From contig NZ_BQHY01000020.1 in NCBI RefSeq assembly GCF_021602155.1, forward strand, positions 1 through 64,000: a stretch of DNA of 64,000 nucleotides, written 5' to 3'. Below are positions 57,432 through 64,000 of this stretch, one piece after another. The translations under genes and the position numbers were made by a program. Source of the DNA: Pseudomonas parakoreensis. Its GTDB lineage: Bacteria; Pseudomonadota; Gammaproteobacteria; Pseudomonadales; Pseudomonadaceae. The notes beneath the pieces were generated by a model. That model was not told the DNA's origin. It was given only the letters and a program-made list of their open reading frames with translations, and ran no database searches. Position 1 is the stretch's first letter; each line of letters opens with the position of its first letter.

Positions 57432-58616
57432 ATGCCAAAAACCAGTGCCACGCTGCTGATAATCGATGATGACGAAGTAGTGCGCGCGAGCCTCGCGGCC
57501 TATTTGGAAGACAGTGGTTTCAGCGTCCTGCAGGCCAGCAACGGCCAACAGGGTCTTCAGGTATTCGAGCAAGACAAGCCCGACTTGGTCATCTGCGATC
57601 TGCGCATGCCGCAGATGGGTGGGCTCGAACTCATCCGTCAGGTCACCGAGCGGTCACCGCAAACGCCGATGATCGTCGTTTCGGGTGCCGGCGTGATGAA
57701 CGACGCGGTCGAGGCGCTGCGCCTGGGTGCGGCGGACTACCTGATCAAGCCTCTTGAAGACCTGGCCGTGCTCGAGCACTCGGTGCGTCGTGCGCTTGAT
57801 CGTGCGCGCCTGCTGCTGGAGAACCAGCGCTACCGCGAGAAGCTGGAGAAGGCCAACCGCGAGCTCGAAGCCAGCCTGAACCTGCTGCAGGAAGATCAGA
57901 ACGCCGGTCGCCAGGTACAGATGAACATGCTGCCGGAAAGCCCGTGGCGCATCGACGAGTTCCAGTTTGCCCACCAGATCATCCCGTCGCTGTACCTGTC
58001 GGGAGATTTTGTCGACTATTTCCGCGTCGACGAGCGTCGGGTGGCGTTCTACCTGGCTGACGTGTCGGGGCATGGCGCCTCTTCGGCGTTCGTCACCGTG
58101 CTGCTGAAGTTCATGACCACGCGCTTGCTGTTCGAGTCCAAGCGCAACGGCACATTGCCGGAATTCAAGCCTTCGGAAGTCCTTGGTCATATCAACCGGG
58201 GGCTGATCAGTTGTAAGCTGGGCAAACACGTCACAATGGTCGGTGGAGTCATCGACGAGGAGACCGGTTTGTTGACCTATAGCATCGGCGGCCATCTGCC
58301 GTTGCCTGTGTTGTACACGCCTGACAGTGTTCGTTACCTCGAAGGCCGCGGTTTGCCGGTGGGCCTGTTCAACGAGGCCACCTACGAAGATCACGTGCTT
58401 GAGCTGCCACCGACGTTCAGCCTGACGCTGATGTCCGACGGTATTCTGGATCTATTGCCAGAACCTACGCTCAAAGAAAAAGAAGCCGCTTTGCCACAAC
58501 GGGTGAAGTCGGCGGGCGGCAGCCTGGATGGTCTGCGGCAAGTGTTTGGATTGGCCACGCTAGGGGAGATGCCGGATGATATCGCCCTGTTGGTGTTGAG
58601 CAGGAACCTTCAATGA
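57432..58616 (+). CDS. rssB: RssB-type response regulator with PP2C phosphatase output
   Basis: 394 residues. Receiver domain with D56 (DLVICDLRMPQMGG), a coiled-coil linker (about 130-165) and a PP2C/SpoIIE-like phosphatase domain with metal-binding DVSGHG (D210) and MSDGILDLLPE near the end. In Pseudomonas, RssB acts with the STAS protein RssC rather than purely as a ClpXP adaptor for sigma-S as in E. coli. The intact phosphatase motifs predict activity on a phosphorylated STAS partner. It overlaps rssC by ATGA. Confidence 0.9.
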   Translation: MPKTSATLLIIDDDEVVRASLAAYLEDSGFSVLQASNGQQGLQVFEQDKPDLVICDLRMPQMGGLELIRQVTERSPQTPMIVVSGAGVMNDAVEALRLGAADYLIKPLEDLAVLEHSVRRALDRARLLLENQRYREKLEKANRELEASLNLLQEDQNAGRQVQMNMLPESPWRIDEFQFAHQIIPSLYLSGDFVDYFRVDERRVAFYLADVSGHGASSAFVTVLLKFMTTRLLFESKRNGTLPEFKPSEVLGHINRGLISCKLGKHVTMVGGVIDEETGLLTYSIGGHLPLPVLYTPDSVRYLEGRGLPVGLFNEATYEDHVLELPPTFSLTLMSDGILDLLPEPTLKEKEAALPQRVKSAGGSLDGLRQVFGLATLGEMPDDIALLVLSRNLQ

Positions 58617-59095
58617 GTACCGGTAGAATCCAGTTCGCCGAGCAGGACGGCACCTTCGTCCTGAAGTTCGTCGGTGAAGTTCGCCTGACCCTGTGTTCGG
58701 CGTTGGATGCGACTATTGAGAAAATCTTCACCGCGTTGAATTTCAACGCGATTGTGATCGATTTGACCGAAACCCGCAGCATCGACAGCACCACCCTGGG
58801 CCTGTTGGCCAAGCTGTCGATCCTGTCGCGGCAAAAGGTCGGCCTGCTGCCGACCGTCGTCACCACCCACGAAGACATCACCCGTCTGTTGCAGTCGATG
58901 GGCTTCGAACAGGTGTTCAACATCGTCAACCACCCGGTGCCGTGCCCCGAGTGCCTGGACGACCTGCCGGATCAGGACCAGTCAGAAGAAGTGGTGCGGA
59001 TCAAGGTGCTCGAAGCGCACAAGATCCTCATGGGGCTGAACGATTCCAACCGTGAAGCCTTCCATGACCTGGTGAATGCCCTCGAAAGACACTGA
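58613..59095 (+). CDS. rssC: STAS-domain anti-sigma factor antagonist RssC
   Basis: 160 residues. STAS domain about 8-105 with the phosphorylatable Ser in SIDS59TTLGLLAKL, as in SpoIIAA-like antagonists. The C-terminal ~55 residues include CPECLDDLPDQDQSEE, a Cys-x2-Cys and acidic segment. The start overlaps the rssB stop. Together the pair forms a partner switch on sigma-S turnover or a related sigma factor (established for P. aeruginosa homologues). No kinase gene is adjacent. Confidence 0.88.
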   Translation: MSTGRIQFAEQDGTFVLKFVGEVRLTLCSALDATIEKIFTALNFNAIVIDLTETRSIDSTTLGLLAKLSILSRQKVGLLPTVVTTHEDITRLLQSMGFEQVFNIVNHPVPCPECLDDLPDQDQSEEVVRIKVLEAHKILMGLNDSNREAFHDLVNALERH

Positions 59096-59128
59096 TTCTT
59101 TGAGGTTGAGGTTGTCTGTTCCGGCCTC

Positions 59129-59217
59129 TTCGCGGGCAAGCCCGCTCCCACAGTGATTGAGTGAACCCGAGATCTTCATTCCACACCTGACCCTGTGGGA
59201 GCGGGCTTGCCCGCGAA
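59129..59217. repeat. REP pair, TTCGCGGGCAAGCCCGC family
   Basis: TTCGCGGGCAAGCCCGCTCC and its complement, 25-bp arms, about 39 bp apart, 3' of rssC. Same family as at 51109. Confidence 0.92.
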
Positions 59218-59258
59218 TGCGTCAGTCCAGACGATGCATCTTCAGGCACTGCATAAAT

Positions 59259-59292
59259 AAAAAGGGCGAACCCAACCGGGTTCGCCCTTTTT
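59259..59292. terminator. Bidirectional Rho-independent terminator
   Basis: AAAAAGGGCGAACCC-AACC-GGGTTCGCCCTTTTT, perfect stem with A and T flanks, between the convergent rssC and tal. Confidence 0.93.
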
Positions 59293-59310
59293 GCATTTCA
59301 ACCGCTCAGA

Positions 59311-60237
59311 TCACAGCTTGGCCTGCAACAGCGCCTCGAGCTTCTCCTGGTCACGGGCAAACTGGCGGATGCCCTCAGCCAGTTTCTCGGTGGCCATCGC
59401 GTCTTCGTTGGACAGCCAGCGGAATTGCGCTTCGTTGAGGCTCAGGCGCGCTTCGCCGGCGTGGCCCGGGGCGAGTTTGCGCTCCAGTTTGCCGGTGTCG
59501 GCTGCCAGCTTGTCGATCAGATCCGGGCTGATGGTCAGGCGGTCGCAGCCGGCCAGTTGTTCGATCTGGCTCAGGTTACGGAAGCTGGCGCCCATGACCA
59601 CGGTCTTGTAATCATTGGCCTTGTAGTAGTTGTAGATGCGGGTCACCGACTGCACGCCCGGATCATCGGCACCGGTGTAGTCGTTGCCATTGGCCTTCTT
59701 GTACCAGTCGTAGATGCGGCCCACGAACGGCGAGATCAGGAACACCCCGGCGTCAGCGCAAGCGGCAGCCTGAGCGAAAGAGAACAGCAGGGTCAGGTTG
59801 GTCTGGATGCCTTCCTTCTCGAGAATCTCGGCTGCGCGGATGCCTTCCCAGGTCGACGCGATCTTGATCAGTACGCGGTCACGGCCGATGCCGGCCTTGT
59901 CGTACAGCTCGATCAGGCGATGTGCACGCTTGAGCACGGCGTCCTGGTCGAACGACAGGCGCGCATCCACTTCGGTGGAAATGCGGCCCGGAATCACTTT
60001 GAGGATTTCCTGGCCCACGGCGACGCCGAAACGGTCGCTGGCCAGGCCCACGTCGCCCTTGCAGTCGCTGACGCAAGCGTTCAGCAGCTCGGCGTAAGCC
60101 GGGATGGCGGCGGCTTTGAGCAGCAGGGAAGGGTTGGTGGTGGCGTCGACCGGCTTGACCCGGGCGATCGCTTCGAAGTCGCCGGTGTCGGCAACCACGG
60201 TGGTCATCTGTTTGAGTTGTTCCAGCTTGGAAGTCAT
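59311..60237 (-). CDS. tal: Transaldolase
   Basis: 308 residues. Transfers dihydroxyacetone between sugar phosphates in the non-oxidative pentose phosphate pathway. Class I aldolase-type barrel with Schiff-base Lys125 in [18 protein letters not shown] (D31) and the [11 protein letters not shown] block identify TalB-type transaldolase. Start at ATG 60237 ([11 protein letters not shown]); the open frame extends further upstream but those codons are unrelated to transaldolases. Pseudomonads place tal next to rssBC. Confidence 0.96.
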   Translation of the reverse strand: MTSKLEQLKQMTTVVADTGDFEAIARVKPVDATTNPSLLLKAAAIPAYAELLNACVSDCKGDVGLASDRFGVAVGQEILKVIPGRISTEVDARLSFDQDAVLKRAHRLIELYDKAGIGRDRVLIKIASTWEGIRAAEILEKEGIQTNLTLLFSFAQAAACADAGVFLISPFVGRIYDWYKKANGNDYTGADDPGVQSVTRIYNYYKANDYKTVVMGASFRNLSQIEQLAGCDRLTISPDLIDKLAADTGKLERKLAPGHAGEARLSLNEAQFRWLSNEDAMATEKLAEGIRQFARDQEKLEALLQAKL

Positions 60238-60439
60238 GGGTGTGCTCTGTCCTGTGGGTTTGACGACATTACCCGAGCGCTGACGGCCACTCAAGGGCAT
60301 CAAGGCGTAACGGGCTCCCCGGGGGCAACAACCTGAGAACGGCTGTTTGAAGGGTGGGGCGCGGTATCGATGAATACGATGCCAAAATCGGCCGCAGGTT
60401 CAAAGCAACTGACCTGTGACCAGGCCAGTTGCCGCTGAC

Positions 60440-61402
60440 TTATTGGGCGTTAAGTTGCAATTCGGCCGCCGCTCTCGCCGGTTTTGGCTGGCCGTCAGAG
60501 GTCAGCAAGCCGAAGTTCTTCTCTCGTTCATTGCTGCCTGAATCACTGTTTTTCCATTCATAGATCGAAGTCAGTGGAATGTTCAGCCTTTTGACGTCGG
60601 CTATGAACGCCCCGACTTTGCTGGCTTGTCCTTCAATCCCGCCGTTGGAACCGAGCGCCGAAATACCCCATTCGCTGATGACTCCCGGCAGATGGAAATT
60701 CTGCTGGATGAACGATTGCGCATTGCTGATCTGCGTGGCTGTCATGCCGTAGGGATGGTAGGAAATCGCATTCAGGCACTTGGGGTATTCACTGACAATC
60801 CTGCTCAACGCCACGGTGGACGCCGAACCGGCCGTTGGCGGCCGCGCGAAACCGTAGCCGACCCGCGGTGCTGACTGCGGTTTGTCCTGGAGTGTTTTGC
60901 ACACCGCACTCATGAACGGCACAAACGTGGTGTCGAAATTGCGCGTGGGCCAGTAGGTTTCCAGATCTGGCTCGTTCCAGATCTCCAGTGCTACCAGTTG
61001 TGAGCTGTAGGCGGTTTCAAGGCCGGTCAGGGTATTGGCAAAAGCTTCGCCTGCCGTCGTCAGTTCATTAGTGTTGGCCGGCGTCGTGGTCAAAGGCTTG
61101 ATGGCGCGCACGGTCAGGAGCACCGGCAGGCCAGCGGAGCCGGCTGCGGCGAAAGCATCGCTGACCTGTTTTTGATAGGCCTTGGCGCTGAGGCTGTCGC
61201 TCCATACCCCGAAGCGCACGAAACTGAAGCCGGCAGACTTGATGTTGGCAGCGTCGTCGGCGGTGAAACTCTGGATCTTCACCTGGACGCCGATGGTTCT
61301 GGCGGGAAGCTTGGGAAACAGTTCACTGGCGTGAACATGGGTGGCGACACTGAGTGCCAGCAGCGCCGAGGCGCCGAGCTGTGTGAGATGGGCTGATTTC
61401 AT
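60440..61402 (-). CDS. Secreted clan GH-A glycoside hydrolase, exopolysaccharide-associated
   Basis: 320 residues. Signal peptide MKSAHLTQLGASALL...VHA, cleaved at about residue 25. The (beta/alpha)8 barrel of clan GH-A has acid/base E144 in EIWNEPDLE and nucleophile E244 in VISEWGIS; FSFVRFGVWSD is near the first strand. This recalls GH39 enzymes such as PslG and GH5-like exopolysaccharide hydrolases, but I cannot assign the GH family. It diverges from the phosphatase/Wzc genes by about 290 bp, which suggests that it trims or clears the polymer made by that locus. Confidence 0.82.
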   Translation of the reverse strand: MKSAHLTQLGASALLALSVATHVHASELFPKLPARTIGVQVKIQSFTADDAANIKSAGFSFVRFGVWSDSLSAKAYQKQVSDAFAAAGSAGLPVLLTVRAIKPLTTTPANTNELTTAGEAFANTLTGLETAYSSQLVALEIWNEPDLETYWPTRNFDTTFVPFMSAVCKTLQDKPQSAPRVGYGFARPPTAGSASTVALSRIVSEYPKCLNAISYHPYGMTATQISNAQSFIQQNFHLPGVISEWGISALGSNGGIEGQASKVGAFIADVKRLNIPLTSIYEWKNSDSGSNEREKNFGLLTSDGQPKPARAAAELQLNAQ

Positions 61403-61692
61403 GTCTGCTCTCCGGATGAGAATGACAACGACGAATAGTTATCCCGTTACTCCTGTTTCGAAACTAACAAGGGTACTTAGTGCGTGATTGTTATTTTTTG
61501 TCAGGAAAACAAGACCTGAAAATCACAGTTATTTTTAGTCCGGTAATTCTGTTTTGGCGGCTTTTGAGGCTGTGGTACTTAATACGCTGGTACTGACAGG
61601 GCGAATCTATTTCTGAGTGCAGGATGATCTAGTGGGTTCATTAAGATTCGCACTAGATGTTGGCAGAATGATATTACACAGGAAAGTAAACC

Positions 61693-62133
61693 TTGTTCAG
61701 AAATATCCTGGTTGTGTGCGTTGGCAATATTTGCCGAAGTCCGACAGCAGAACTTCTGCTGCGTAACGCGCTGACCCCCTCAACCATCTCCGTGACTTCC
61801 GCAGGCCTCGCAGCGCGAGTCGGCGAAGGCATGGAAGCCTCGGCACGCCAGGTGCTGGAAGATCACGGGCACAGCGCCGAGGGGTTCAAGGCGCGGCAAT
61901 TGACGAGCGATATCGTCAATGCATCAGACCTGATTCTGGTCATGGAAAAACAACATGTGAATCAGGTGCTGAAGATTGCTTCGCATGCCCGAGGCAAAGT
62001 GTTTCTTCTTGGCAAGTGGCAGAGCGAACGAGAAATACAGGATCCGTATCGTCAAGGTAAGGCCGCTTTTATTCATGCCCATGCATTGATTGAAGATGCT
62101 GTTAGCTCGTGGGCGCAGCGCCTCGGACATTGA
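61693..62133 (+). CDS. Low-molecular-weight protein-tyrosine phosphatase (Wzb-like)
   Basis: 146 residues, full Wzb/LMW-PTP. P-loop CVGNICRSP with C9-x5-R15, and the catalytic Asp in QDPYRQG near residue 115. These dephosphorylate the C-terminal tyrosine cluster of the Wzc kinase and so permit polymer export. The start codon is TTG at 61693, about 10 bases after AGGA; no better start exists. The gene lies 39 bp upstream of the Wzc-like kinase and is the first gene of the locus. Confidence 0.9.
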   Translation: MFRNILVVCVGNICRSPTAELLLRNALTPSTISVTSAGLAARVGEGMEASARQVLEDHGHSAEGFKARQLTSDIVNASDLILVMEKQHVNQVLKIASHARGKVFLLGKWQSEREIQDPYRQGKAAFIHAHALIEDAVSSWAQRLGH

Positions 62134-62172
62134 TGAATATTCTTCAGATCAGTGAATGGTAAGAAAGACTTA

Positions 62173-64000
62173 TGCAGTTACCGTCAGTAATCGCCAACCG
62201 TGATAACGATCAAGACAGTATTGATCTTCTCGGCATATTCGGCAGTTTGATCGACCAGAAATGGCTGATCGGTGCATTCACCGGTGCCTTCATGGCCGCC
62301 GGCGTTGCCTACGCGGTATTGGCGACGCCGGTGTACCTGGCGAACGCGCTGGTGCAGGTCGAGCCGAAAAAAAACGACATGCTCGGCTTTTCCGACCTCA
62401 GCAGCATGCTCGGTGGGCAATCGCCGTCGGTGACCGAAATCGGCATCATCAAATCCCGCGCGGTGATCGGCAAAACCGTCGACGACCTGCGTCTGGACAT
62501 CGACGTCACCCCCAATACCTTCCCGGTCATCGGCGGTTTTCTCGCCCGGCGTTATCGCGGTGAAACCGAGTCCAGCGTGGCGCCGCCGCGGTTTGGCTTC
62601 AACAGCTACGCCTGGGGCGGCGAGCGTCTGGAATTCGCCCGGCTCGATCTGCCCAAAGAACTGTTGGGCAAGAAGCTCACCCTGATTGCCGGTGAGCAAC
62701 AGCACTTTCAGTTGCTCGATGACAACGACAACCTGCTGATCGAAGGCGTCGCCGGCGAAGCCTTCGCGCAGGACGGCGTCGAGGGGTTGATCGAGCGTCT
62801 GCAAGCCAATCCGGGTGCCCGTTTTGAAGTGGTGCGCAATCCACGGATCGTGACCATTCAGGGTTATCAGGATGCGCTGGATATTTCCGAGCAAGGTAAG
62901 GAGTCGGGGATTATCCGTCTGGCGCTGGCCAGCGCCGACGCCGCCGAGGCGGTGAAGATCCTCAACAAGATTGCTGCGCTCTACGTGGATCAGAACGTAC
63001 GTCGCACCTCGGCGGAAGCGGCGCAAAGCCTGGCGTTCCTGCAAAGTCAGTTGCCGCAGGTCAAGCGTGATCTGGCCAAGGCCAGCGACGCGCTGAACGC
63101 TTACCAGACCCACGGCAAGACCGTGAACATTTCCCTGGAAACCCAATCGGTGCTCGGTCAGTCCGTGGCGCTGGAAACGCGGATTTCCGAGCTGAAAATG
63201 CAGCAGGCGGAAATGGATCGCAAGTTCACCAAACAGCATCCGGCGTATCGCGCCTTGATGTCGCAGATCGGTGAATTGACCCAGCAGCAGAAGTCGCTGG
63301 AAGGCAAGGTCGGCGACCTGCCGGCGACGCAACAGGAGCTGCTCAACCTGACCCGCGATGTGGAAGTGGCTTCGCAGATCTATACGCAGTTGCTGAACAA
63401 ATCCCAGGAGCTGGACATTGTTCGCGCCGGTGCGGTGGGCAACGTGCGCCTGATCGACCCGGCGGATGTCGACCTGACGAGCCCGGTCAAACCGAAAAAA
63501 GCCCTGATCGTGCTGATTGCGACGTTCCTCGGCGCCTTTGTCGGCGTGGCGCTGGTGCTGTTGCGCAAGTCCCTGAGCAAGGGTCTGGAAGGCCCGGAAG
63601 CCATCGAACAGCTCGGGCTGCCGGTGTACGCGTCGATTCCTTACAGCGCCTTGCAGCGCGACGAGGACACGAAAAAGGGCCGGGTCAAAAGCACCGCCGA
63701 GACACCGGCCTATCTGCTGGCGTTGCGCAACCCGACCGACCTGTCCATCGAGTCGATCCGCAGCCTGCGCACCTGCCTGCATTTCGCCGCGCTGGATTCG
63801 ACCAACAACCGCATCATGATCTCCGGCCCCAGCCCGCAGGTCGGCAAGACCTTCGTCTCGTCCAACCTCGCCGCGGTCATGGCACAGAGCGGTCAGCGCG
63901 TACTGCTGATCGACGCCGACATGCGCAAGGGCCACCTGCACAAGACGCTGAATGTGCCGATCGCCAATGGCCTGTCGGATCTGCTGGTCAAGCGCTGCAG
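62173..64000 (+). CDS. Wzc-type polysaccharide co-polymerase / BY-kinase, cut by the window end
   Basis: 609 codons present, no stop before the window ends. First membrane helix at about 31-55 (WLIGAFTGAFMAAGVAYAVL), a periplasmic Wzz domain (about 60-440) with long coiled-coil (LETQSVLGQSVALETRISEL), a second helix at about 440-460, then the cytoplasmic tyrosine kinase: Walker A SGPSPQVGKTFVSSN at about 555 and Walker A' VLLIDADMRKGHLH at about 578. Walker B and the C-terminal Tyr cluster lie beyond the window. It sets chain length and controls export of a Wzy-dependent polymer. ATG at 62173 follows AAGAAAGA. Confidence 0.92.

Noticed and set aside
61403-61692. JUMPstart/ops element or sigma-54 promoter before the Wzb-like gene
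   Set aside because: No GGCGGTAG core; TGGCAG and GGCGGC occur but without the required second element at the right spacing.
62184-63941. 585-codon leftward open frame over the Wzc-like gene
   Set aside because: Antisense shadow. The real gene is the rightward frame from 62173, which has no stop before the window end.

Overview
The window reads as core chromosome of a Pseudomonas from the fluorescens group. Three things support this. Gene content and order over long stretches match what I remember of P. aeruginosa PAO1: slt-uup-usp-fadBA-topA-sulA-lexA-psrA-nagZ-csiV-mfd-gap; sthA-GDPD-PilZ-lolCDE; copSR-cupredoxin-queF-mlaA-rssB/rssC-tal. Base composition is high-GC and third-position-biased. 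The intergenic spaces carry two palindromic REP families typical of fluorescent pseudomonads. I see no phage, integron, IS element, tRNA or CRISPR array.

Layout. 1-120 is the 3' end of a 5S rRNA gene with its terminator. 311-6133 is a mixed accessory stretch: a stand-alone PBP2 gene, a lipoprotein, an AT-rich HTH/DUF2975 pair, an LprI-like protein, an ADP-ribosylglycohydrolase and an SRPBCC protein. At about 6190-6381 lies an unannotated small RNA with all the marks of RsmX (GacA-type upstream palindrome, three GGA hairpin loops, intrinsic terminator). 6505-16169 holds acnA, rlmM, tusA, a MATE pump, pdxB, a small conserved protein and an ABC exporter. 16253-31477 holds murein turnover (slt), the ABC-F protein uup, a universal stress protein, the fadBA beta-oxidation operon, topA, the sulA-lexA SOS operon with two LexA boxes, and psrA with two abutting PsrA boxes. 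31636-42083 holds nagZ, an S-methyl-5'-thioinosine phosphorylase, a SWIM/SNF2 helicase, csiV, mfd and a long Gap-type dehydrogenase. 42266-51094 holds an MHS transporter, apbE, sthA, a GDPD, a PilZ protein and lolCDE, with a long inverted repeat between lolD and lolE. 51218-60237 holds the copper module copSR/cupredoxin with a recognisable cop box, queF, a phosphonatase-like protein without its nucleophile, an mlaA that lacks a lipobox, a canonical PilZ protein, the rssB/rssC phosphatase/STAS partner-switch pair and tal. 60440-64000 opens an exopolysaccharide locus: a secreted glycoside hydrolase diverging from a low-molecular-weight tyrosine phosphatase and a Wzc-type tyrosine kinase that runs off the window.

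Regulatory themes. Sigma-S and fatty-acid signalling (psrA, fadBA, rssB/rssC), Gac/Rsm control (rsmX), c-di-GMP (two PilZ proteins) and exopolysaccharide (Wzc locus) occur in the same 64 kb; in pseudomonads these converge on stationary phase and biofilm. Nine palindromic repeats sit mostly just 3' of genes. The exception is the copy 31 nt upstream of pdxB. No system here is entirely new. The best leads are the rsmX gene, the right-edge polysaccharide locus, the pseudo-phosphonatase, the lolD-lolE hairpin, a possible small transcript upstream of fadB, and the covariation seen between REP variants.
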